Shown piece by piece: positions 1 to 6,039 of a stretch of DNA of 10,155 bases (position 1 is the stretch's first letter; each line of letters begins with the position of its first letter). Location of the stretch: NCBI GenBank assembly GCA_046542305.1, contig JBKHBQ010000140.1, positions 1 to 10,155 of the forward strand, in the 5' to 3' direction. A program made the position numbers and the translations under genes. Source of the DNA: JBKHBQ01 sp046542305. Lineage in GTDB: Bacteria > Bacteroidota > Bacteroidia > Bacteroidales > 4484-276. Below the pieces are notes generated by a model. The model saw nothing but the letters and a program-made list of their open reading frames with translations, did not search any database and was not told the DNA's origin.

Positions 1-214
1 AAGGGTTTCATCTGTAAACCTGCAGGCCATCAGGAAGCACATTGTCGAGCTTAAATTTATGTTCAAATATTCCTCTTAAATCTCCCTTCTTCATCTCACC
101 AGTGTCAGGATGTTTTAAAATATCCCTTATGACATCATCAAGCTGAAGTTTCTGATTCTTTGTTAGCTTCCTAACTTTTCGGCTGAAAAGTGCGGATTGA
201 AGGATCTTGTTCAT
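1..214 (-). pseudogene. RelE/ParE-family toxin, apparently frameshifted and cut by window edge
   Basis: The reading frame opens at the ATG at 214-212 and stops at TGA 10-8 after 68 codons, short for a RelE/ParE-like toxin (about 85-100 residues). Residues 1-58 look like the family: a basic N-terminal helix pair, then GEMKKGDLRGIFEHKFKLDN (39-58), matching the usual E-L-K-G-D-L-x-G-x-x-x-H-K-F-K core. The family then normally continues like LLAYRF-x-D-x-TL, but this frame reads VLPDGLQVYR and stops. The next frame, from about position 39 to base 1, reads CFLMACRFTDETL, which fits the expected continuation, so a small indel near position 40 probably broke the gene. Such toxins are usually ribosome-dependent mRNA interferases or gyrase poisons; which applies here is not visible. 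The start overlaps the antitoxin stop (ATGA), the usual coupled arrangement. The true 3' end lies outside the window. Sequencing error is an alternative to real inactivation. Confidence 0.66.
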
Positions 215-432
215 TTCTCAAACTGATATTCAGAACCTTTTTTCTGATCCAGTTCTTCAAGGCCGATCATAATCTCTCTGATCAGGCTGTAGGGCAAATC
301 CGGATTCTCCCCGGCGAGTTTTCCTATTTGAGCCAAGTATTCAATCTGACCGGTCAGAGAACGCTTTTCCACTTTGCTGATGAGCTTTGCATCGCTGATC
401 AGTTTATCCGATCCTCTGATTGCTGTTGGCAT
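211..432 (-). CDS. ParD-like antitoxin of a type II toxin-antitoxin pair
   Basis: A 73-residue protein starting MPTAIRGSDKLISDAKLIS, followed by KRSLTGQIEYLAQIGKLAGE. This matches the ParD-like antitoxin pattern: a short N-terminal strand ending in A-I-R-x-S-D-K-L, a helix, then R-S-x-x-x-Q-I-E-x-x-A-x-x-G-K. Known members are thought to bind DNA with a ribbon-helix-helix fold and to neutralise the neighbouring RelE/ParE toxin with the C-terminal half. Here the C-terminal half (44-73) is acidic and then mixed-charge, as expected of a toxin-binding tail. The stop codon overlaps the toxin ATG by one base in ATGA, indicating translational coupling. No Shine-Dalgarno is seen before the start. A small inverted repeat lies 17-29 bases upstream (449-461). 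The antitoxin frame is intact although the toxin frame appears broken. Confidence 0.77.
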   Translation of the reverse strand: MPTAIRGSDKLISDAKLISKVEKRSLTGQIEYLAQIGKLAGENPDLPYSLIREIMIGLEELDQKKGSEYQFEK

Positions 433-448
433 GATACAATATGCAACC

Positions 449-461
449 TTTTGCTACAAAA
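449..461. promoter_or_regulatory. Short inverted repeat upstream of the antitoxin, possible operator
   Basis: TTTTG-CTA-CAAAA on the plus strand, a perfect 5-base inverted repeat with a 3-base spacer, between the ATPase stop codon and the antitoxin start. Type II antitoxins of the ribbon-helix-helix class commonly repress their own operon by binding short palindromes near the start, so the position is suggestive. The arms are short and AT-rich, and chance occurrence is quite possible. Confidence 0.25.
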
Positions 462-466
462 TTAAA

Positions 467-3091
467 CTACCTGATCACCTTCCAATACTTCAACAACTGA
501 ATGCTTGTAATTGCGAGCACGATGGTGATTCCCACAAGCAGCCACGGCATAAGGCCCATGGGCTGAAACGACAGCAGCGTGTTGAGCCCGGGAGTAAAAT
601 AAGCTCCGATAATCACCACTGCACAGAGCAGGATGGCATACCATACCCATTTGTTTTGGGTAACCTGATTGCGGAATACCGGCTCCTCGCGGTTGCGCAT
701 GTTGAACACGTGGAGCAACTGGGTAAACGCAAGGGAGAAAAAGGCGATGTTGTTGGCAATTTCCTTCGAAACATCAAGATAGAACAGCCCGGCGAAATAT
801 GCACCGATCACCCAAATGCCGATAATAACGCCGTAGCTGCTGATGATCCACCAGCTTGATTTGGGCAGGATGGGTTCGTCAGGATCTTTCGGAGGTTGTT
901 TCATCACACCCGGCATGCCCTTGGATACGCCGAGTGCAAGCGCAGGAAATACATCCACCAGAAGGTTTAGAAACAGCAATTGCAGCGGCAACAGCGGCAG
1001 GTTAAACACCGTAAAGCTGATGGCGGCGATAACCACAATTTCGGCCAGGTGGTACGATAGCTGGTATTCTACAAATTTGCGGATGTTGCTGAAAATGATG
1101 CGCCCTTCGCGAATGGCCGTTACGATGGAAGAAAAGCTGTCGTCTTTCAGCACCATATCCGAAAATTCCTGGGCCACCTGTGTGCCGCGTTTTCCCATGG
1201 CAATGCCGATGTCGGCCTTTTTGAGGGCGGGGGCGTCGTTTACGCCGTCGCCGGTCATGCCCACAATATCGCCCGAATCCTTAAATACCTTCAGGATATC
1301 GAGTTTCTGACCCGGATCAACCCGGGCAAAAATATTGGCCTCATAAAACTTTTTCTCTTCCTCTTCGCTCACGTTCTCCACATCTTTGCCCGTATATGCT
1401 TTAGGATCATCATCGTCAGTGATGCCCACTTGTCTGGCAATATTTTTAGAAGTTTCGGGATGATCGCCGGTGACCATTATCACACGTATACCGGCATCGC
1501 GACAGGTTTTAATAGCATCCTTAACGGCTTCTCTTGGCGGATCAAGAAATCCGATCATGCCGATGAGCGTGTAGCCGCCTTCCATTTCCTCTTTGCTGTC
1601 GGTTTCCTTATAAGCAAAGGCGAGGGTGCGCAGTCCGTCGGCGGCCATTTCGTCGTCGGTTTCGTTCCATTTCTTTTTATCCTCATCCGAAAGCGATTCT
1701 TCTCCCGATTCCGTCAATACCTGATCGCATTCCTCAAGCACGCTGGAAGAAGCTCCCTTGAGGGCATAGAAATAACCCGAATCCTTCTTGTGCATCGTGA
1801 TCATGTACTTGCTTTCCGAATCAAAAGGATCTTCGTCCACCCGCTCGTACGCTTCTTTCTTTTTATCGAACAGTCCCTCTTCTATCTTTTCCACAAAATG
1901 ATACAGTGAAATTTCCACCGTATCTCCCTTCACCTCCCCTTCCTCATCCACCTCCACATTGTTGCAAAGCGCCGATACCGTGATGAGCTTTTCGAGGCAT
2001 ACATTATCATCGGGTTTATCATCGATCACCTTTTTGGCCTTATCCTGATAGCAGGGCGTGTTGATCTGCTCTGCGGTAAGTTTGCTTTCGGTGAGTGTTC
2101 CGGTTTTGTCGGTGAGGATGGTGGTGGTTTCGCCAAGGGTTTCGACGGCGGCAAGCCTTTTCACGATTACGTGCTCACGGGCCAGACGGATCATGCCCTT
2201 TGCCAGGGCAATGGTAGCCACGATGGCCAGCCCCTCGGGTATGGCCGCGATGGCCCATGCAATGGCCGTTTGGGCAATGATGTACAATTCTTTCCCGGTA
2301 AGATATCCCAGTCCACCGTACACCACCGCCATTCCGAGCACGATCCATATGAGCATTTGTGAAAGTTTATTGAGTTTACGATTAAGCGGAATTTCCTCGC
2401 TTTCCTCGCTGCTCACCATTTCGGAAATGTCGCCGATTTCCGTATCCATGCCTGTACCGGTTACCACAGCTTTGGCTCTACCCTTGGTAACGGAAGTTCC
2501 TTTAAAAACCATGTTCTTCCTGTCGGCAAGGGTTGTATCTTCGTCCAGCGGCTCGGTTTGCTTGTCTACGGGAAAGGATTCGCCGGTGAGCGCCGATTCG
2601 TTGATTTGCAATTCAGACTCCTCGATGATGCGGGCATCGGCAGGGATCAACTGGCCGGATTCGATAATGATGATGTCGCCCGGGACCAGCTTTTCTGCGT
2701 CGATCTCATCCTTATCGCCATCGCGCATCACCATACAGGTCATTTTATCCATTTGCCGGAGCGATTTCATGGAGTTTCGGGCTTGTAATTCCATGTAAAA
2801 ACCAATGGCCGTATTGAGCAGGATCACCACGAAAATGGCCACGGCCTCCGGGATATCTCCAAAGATAAGTGATACGATCACTGCCGCAATCAGCAGGTAA
2901 ATCACTACGCTTTTAAATTGGTCGAGCAGTAGTTTCCATATGCTACGTTCCTTTTTTTCGCGCAGTTTGTTCGGGCCGTGCTTTTTCAATCGTTTTTTGA
3001 CCTCGTCATTCGAAAGGCCTTTTTCGGAATTTGAGTTAAGCTCAGAAATGACCTTTTCAACCTCAGATGCATGCGGATGTAGATCTTTCAT
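467..3091 (-). CDS. P2-type cation-transporting ATPase, PMCA-like single-site pattern (probably Ca2+)
   Basis: An 874-residue inner-membrane ion pump. An N-terminal cation-ATPase domain (about 1-55) precedes TM1-TM2 (about 58-100). The actuator domain carries TGES at 169-172. TM3-TM4 (about 245-297) contain the ion-binding PEGL at 285-288. DKTGTLT at 328-334 gives the phosphorylated Asp328. The nucleotide domain has KGAS (445-448), and the hinge and P-domain have DPPR (517-520), TGDH (541-544) and TGDGVNDAPAL (613-623). Six more predicted TMs run from about 678 to 866. Against SERCA, site II ligands are kept: Glu286, Asn709 and Asp713. Site I ligands are partly lost: Val712 replaces the TM6 Thr and Gln791 replaces the TM8 Glu, as in one-ion PMCA-type pumps, though Glu684 in TM5 remains. 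I infer Ca2+ efflux; another cation is possible. The start is the first ATG of the frame, 35 bases after lpdA, without a Shine-Dalgarno. It may be read from the pyruvate dehydrogenase operon, but nothing ties the functions. Confidence 0.92.
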   Translation of the reverse strand: MKDLHPHASEVEKVISELNSNSEKGLSNDEVKKRLKKHGPNKLREKKERSIWKLLLDQFKSVVIYLLIAAVIVSLIFGDIPEAVAIFVVILLNTAIGFYMELQARNSMKSLRQMDKMTCMVMRDGDKDEIDAEKLVPGDIIIIESGQLIPADARIIEESELQINESALTGESFPVDKQTEPLDEDTTLADRKNMVFKGTSVTKGRAKAVVTGTGMDTEIGDISEMVSSEESEEIPLNRKLNKLSQMLIWIVLGMAVVYGGLGYLTGKELYIIAQTAIAWAIAAIPEGLAIVATIALAKGMIRLAREHVIVKRLAAVETLGETTTILTDKTGTLTESKLTAEQINTPCYQDKAKKVIDDKPDDNVCLEKLITVSALCNNVEVDEEGEVKGDTVEISLYHFVEKIEEGLFDKKKEAYERVDEDPFDSESKYMITMHKKDSGYFYALKGASSSVLEECDQVLTESGEESLSDEDKKKWNETDDEMAADGLRTLAFAYKETDSKEEMEGGYTLIGMIGFLDPPREAVKDAIKTCRDAGIRVIMVTGDHPETSKNIARQVGITDDDDPKAYTGKDVENVSEEEEKKFYEANIFARVDPGQKLDILKVFKDSGDIVGMTGDGVNDAPALKKADIGIAMGKRGTQVAQEFSDMVLKDDSFSSIVTAIREGRIIFSNIRKFVEYQLSYHLAEIVVIAAISFTVFNLPLLPLQLLFLNLLVDVFPALALGVSKGMPGVMKQPPKDPDEPILPKSSWWIISSYGVIIGIWVIGAYFAGLFYLDVSKEIANNIAFFSLAFTQLLHVFNMRNREEPVFRNQVTQNKWVWYAILLCAVVIIGAYFTPGLNTLLSFQPMGLMPWLLVGITIVLAITSIQLLKYWKVIR

Positions 3092-3126
3092 GCGGAAACA
3101 GTTTTGTGCTGTATTTCAGGTGTGAA

Positions 3127-4545
3127 TTATTTTGATTTCATAGTATGTATGGCTTGACCGTAATACATTTCTGCGGCTTCCATGATGGTTTCGGAAAGGG
3201 TGGGATGCGGATGTATCGTCAGCTCCAGATCTTTGGCCACAGCACCCATTTCGATGGCAAGGGTGGCTTCCGGAACCAGGGAATCCGAGCGATATCCTGC
3301 AAAACCGGCTCCCAACAGGCGATCGGTTTCAGGATCGATGATGAGTTTCGTCAATCCATACTTTTTACCAAGGGTAGCCGCACGCCCCGAAGCGCTCCAC
3401 GGGAATTTGGTAACCTTCACCTTCCGGCCCTGCGCTTCAGCATCCCTTTCCATAAGACCGGTCCACGCCAATCCCACAAACACAATGGCAGGAATGGCCT
3501 CCGGTTCGTAAGCAGTTTTCTTTCCGGCAATATGTTCGGAAGCCACCTTTCCTTCGTGCGAAGCTTTATGCGCAAGAAGAGGTTCGCCGGTGATATCGCC
3601 GATGGCATAAATATGTTTGGCGCTGGTTTGCCTGAATTCGTTCACTTTAACAAAATTTTTGTCGTCGGTTTCAACGCCGGCCTTATCCAGGCCCAGCTTT
3701 TCAGTATTCGGCACCTCGCCAACCGCTATCAGCATTTTGTCGAACTGCTCTACTTCGGTTTCGCCGTCCTTATTTTCGAGGGTTGCCCTGATGCCGCTTT
3801 CCGTTTTTTCCACCAATTTTACCTTTGTTTCAAAACGGGCGCCGTTCAGCACCTCCTTCAGCTCCTTTTCAACCACCTCTATCAGGTCGCGATCCATACC
3901 GGGCATAATTCCGGGAGTCATTTCCACAATTTTTACCTTGGTACCGAGTGCATGATAAATGGTCCCCATTTCCAGCCCTATGTATCCGCCACCCACGATC
4001 AGCATGCGATCGGGCACATCCTTTAATTCAAGCGCTGACTGTGCATTCATGATGGTATCATGATCGAACTCCGCACCCGGCAAACTGGCAGCACGGGCTC
4101 CGGTGGCCACAATGGCCTTTTCAAAACTGAGTTGGGTTTTCTTTCCATCCAAATCCTCAAGTTCGAGTGTGTTTTGATCGATAAATTTTGCATAGGCCCT
4201 GACGTAGTTTATTTTTCTGGCTTTGGTCAATTGCCCGAGGCCGCCGGTAAGTTTTTTCACCACACGGCCCTTCCACTGCCGGAGCTTATCCACATTTACC
4301 GAAACACTCTGAAAATCCAGCCCAAATTGCCTTGCAGCATAAGCCTCACGTTTCATTTCGGCAAAATGAAGCAAGGCCTTGGTGGGGATGCATCCATGGT
4401 AAAGGCACACCCCACCGGGATTTTCATTCGGGTCGATCAGTGTAACTTCGATACCGAGATCAGCAGCATGAAAAGCGGCCGCATATCCTCCTGGCCCCGC
4501 CCCGATAATGGCCAGTTGTGCTTTGCTATTGTTTTCTTCTGACAT
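3127..4545 (-). CDS. lpdA: Dihydrolipoyl dehydrogenase (E3)
   Basis: This flavoenzyme reoxidises the dihydrolipoyl group of E2 using FAD and NAD+, completing the pyruvate dehydrogenase cycle. The chosen start (MSEENNSK) gives 472 residues, close to E. coli LpdA at 474. The frame is open 19 codons further upstream, but that extension lies inside aceF and lacks homologous character; the chosen ATG has a strong ribosome binding site. Visible features: FAD site GAGPGG (15-20), redox disulfide CLYHGC (Cys47 and Cys52), NAD-binding GGGYIG (185-190), second FAD motif ending YAIGD (313-317), dimerisation domain with FPWSASGRA, and active-site HPHPTLSE with His447 and Glu452. One oddity: where the family has a T-(D/E)-P-E-x-A-W-x-G segment, this protein reads IVFVGLAWTGL, two residues shorter and without the T-x-P-E. 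The ATG shares a base with the aceF stop, so translation is coupled. An intact catalytic set makes activity likely. Confidence 0.96.
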   Translation of the reverse strand: MSEENNSKAQLAIIGAGPGGYAAAFHAADLGIEVTLIDPNENPGGVCLYHGCIPTKALLHFAEMKREAYAARQFGLDFQSVSVNVDKLRQWKGRVVKKLTGGLGQLTKARKINYVRAYAKFIDQNTLELEDLDGKKTQLSFEKAIVATGARAASLPGAEFDHDTIMNAQSALELKDVPDRMLIVGGGYIGLEMGTIYHALGTKVKIVEMTPGIMPGMDRDLIEVVEKELKEVLNGARFETKVKLVEKTESGIRATLENKDGETEVEQFDKMLIAVGEVPNTEKLGLDKAGVETDDKNFVKVNEFRQTSAKHIYAIGDITGEPLLAHKASHEGKVASEHIAGKKTAYEPEAIPAIVFVGLAWTGLMERDAEAQGRKVKVTKFPWSASGRAATLGKKYGLTKLIIDPETDRLLGAGFAGYRSDSLVPEATLAIEMGAVAKDLELTIHPHPTLSETIMEAAEMYYGQAIHTMKSK

Positions 4546-6026
4546 TATTTTCCTCCTTTGAAAAGGGTTAGCAATGGATTTTCGAGGGCTTCGCAAAACC
4601 ACCTGAGGAAACGGGCAGCTTCGGCGCCGTCGATCAGGCGGTGATCATACGAGAGGGAAAGCGGCAGGATGAGACGCGGCCAGAATTCGCCGTCTGCCCA
4701 CACCGGCTCGGTGGTGGTACGTGACACGCCCAAAATTGCCACATTCGGCCGGTAGATGATTGGGGTGAAATTGGTTCCTCCGATCCCGCCCAGATTTGAA
4801 ATGGCAATATTGGCACCCTGCAGCTGATCGGGTTTAATTTTTTTATTGCGGGCATTTTCCGCCAGTTCCTGCAGTTCGAGCGAAAGATCGATGATGGATT
4901 TACGATCCACGTTGCGAATAACCGGCACCAGCAATCCGCGTTCGGTATCCACGGCCACACCCACGTTGAAATATTTTTTATAAACCACTTCCCCGTTTTT
5001 CATATCCAGACTGGCGTTGAATTTGGGAAATGCTTCCAGCGCTTTAGCCATGATTTTGAGAATGATGGCGGTAACGGTAAGCTTACCACCTTCCTTTTCA
5101 ACCTGTTTACCGTATTTTTCGCGGAATTCTTCGAGACCGGTTACATCGGCCTTGTCGAACTGGAACACGTGCGGGATGCTTTGCCAGGAAGCCGTCATAT
5201 TTTTGGCGGTGCGTTTTCGAATGCTGTCGAGTGGCTTGCGTTCAGTATCGCCGAAACTGCTGAAATCGGGCAGCTCATAATCGTCGGTAGCCGCTGTTTT
5301 GTCACCGGATTTTTTCACGATCGCCTTAGCGTATGATTTTACATCCTCGGCCATAATGCGATCGTTGGGGCCGGTACCTTCCACTTTACGGATCTCCACG
5401 CCCAGTTCGCGGGCCAGCCTCCTCACCGAAGGTGCCGCCGGAACTTCTTTCTTTTCACCTTCTTCGGCCCGTTTCTTTTTGCCGGCTTCTTCCTCTTCTT
5501 CCTTTTCCTCTTTTTTTCTTTTTTCTTTTTCCTTCTTTTCTTCTTCCTCTTCCTCTTCGGGTTCTTCCTTTTCTTCAGGCTCTTCTTCTTCCTCCTCTTT
5601 TTCTTCTTCCTCAGGCTCTTCTTCCGCTTCTCTTTTCTTTGTCTCTTTTTCCTTCTTCTCTCCTTCCTCTTCCTTCTCTTGCTTCTCTTTTTCCCCTTTT
5701 TCCTCTTCTCCTTTCTCCTCTCCTTCTTCCTTTTCTCCTTTTTCGTTTTCTCCTTTTTCTTTCTCCCCTTTCTCCTCTTTCTCCTCTTCTTCCGTCTCCA
5801 CGGTCATCACTACCTGACCTACATCCACTTCATCGCCTTCAGAAATTTTGATTTCCTTAACGGTACCTCCAACATCAGCGGGCAGGTCGAAGGTGGCTTT
5901 ATCGCTTTCCATCTCCACGATGTTGTCGTCTTTTTTGATTTTATCGCCTTCCGAGACCAGAATGCTGAGGACGGTGGCTGATTCGATGTTTTCAGCAATT
6001 TCGGGTAATTTAATTTCCTTGATCAT
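4545..6026 (-). CDS. aceF: Dihydrolipoamide acetyltransferase (E2) of pyruvate dehydrogenase, with Glu/Lys linker
   Basis: This 493-residue core subunit transfers the acetyl group from E1 to CoA through a swinging lipoyl arm. One lipoyl domain (1-77) carries Lys43 in ESDKATFD, the lipoylation site. A linker of 116 residues (79-194) follows, made almost only of Glu (65), Lys (30) and Gly (9). The peripheral-subunit-binding domain (about 195-234) starts APSVRRLARELGV and holds GTGPNDRIMAEDV. The catalytic domain (about 255-493) includes AISNLGGIGGTNFTP and the active-site motif SYDHRLIDGAEAARF, with His462 and Asp466. E. coli AceF has three lipoyl domains and Ala/Pro-rich linkers, so this one is short in domains and unusual in linker chemistry. 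It starts 13 bases after aceE without a Shine-Dalgarno and ends overlapping lpdA. The neighbours and the AceE-type E1 identify it as the pyruvate rather than the 2-oxoglutarate enzyme. Confidence 0.96.
   Translation of the reverse strand: MIKEIKLPEIAENIESATVLSILVSEGDKIKKDDNIVEMESDKATFDLPADVGGTVKEIKISEGDEVDVGQVVMTVETEEEEKEEKGEKEKGENEKGEKEEGEEKGEEEKGEKEKQEKEEEGEKKEKETKKREAEEEPEEEEKEEEEEEPEEKEEPEEEEEEEKKEKEKRKKEEKEEEEEAGKKKRAEEGEKKEVPAAPSVRRLARELGVEIRKVEGTGPNDRIMAEDVKSYAKAIVKKSGDKTAATDDYELPDFSSFGDTERKPLDSIRKRTAKNMTASWQSIPHVFQFDKADVTGLEEFREKYGKQVEKEGGKLTVTAIILKIMAKALEAFPKFNASLDMKNGEVVYKKYFNVGVAVDTERGLLVPVIRNVDRKSIIDLSLELQELAENARNKKIKPDQLQGANIAISNLGGIGGTNFTPIIYRPNVAILGVSRTTTEPVWADGEFWPRLILPLSLSYDHRLIDGAEAARFLRWFCEALENPLLTLFKGGK
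4546..4556 (-). promoter_or_regulatory. Strong ribosome binding site that fixes the lpdA start
   Basis: The minus strand reads AGGAGG, six bases, then ATG, with the aceF stop TAA overlapping the start as TAATG. It supports the internal ATG at 4545 over the longer open frame. It is the only clear Shine-Dalgarno in the window; aceE, aceF, the ATPase and the antitoxin have none. The same bases encode the Gly-Gly-Lys tail of E2, so part of the match may come from that coding. Confidence 0.78.
5445..5792 (-). repeat. Low-complexity polypurine tract encoding the Glu/Lys linker of E2
   Basis: The minus strand here is nearly all purine because GAA, GAG, AAA, AAG, GGA and GGG codons dominate. On the plus strand there are uninterrupted pyrimidine runs at 5486-5558 (73 bases), 5682-5744 (63 bases) and 5746-5793 (48 bases). 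Between 5580 and 5793 only seven purines interrupt it. The first half is loosely periodic, with imperfect EKGEKEKGE-like units at residues 85-115; the second half is Glu-rich with occasional Pro. Such tracts can form triplex DNA and are prone to slippage, but in-frame length changes would be tolerated in a flexible linker. Confidence 0.85.
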
Positions 6027-6039
6027 AATTCAATATTTT

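Noticed and set aside
2058..2798. A 246-codon plus-strand frame opposite the ATPase
   Set aside because: Ser/Met/Val-rich composition is what antisense reading of the ATPase gives; no family resemblance and no ribosome binding site.
3145..4026. A 293-codon open frame on the plus strand opposite lpdA
   Set aside because: It lies wholly antisense to a clear lpdA with intact motifs and shows no recognisable protein family; it is a reading-frame shadow.
4546..4602. Longer N-terminus for LpdA (start at 4602)
   Set aside because: The extra 19 residues overlap aceF, lack family resemblance, and have no ribosome binding site, while the ATG at 4545 has a strong one and gives the normal length.
5299..5817. 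A Ser/Phe-rich plus-strand frame resembling a low-complexity surface protein
   Set aside because: It is the reverse complement of the Glu/Lys linker of E2; GAA and GAG codons read backwards give Phe, Ser, Leu and Pro.
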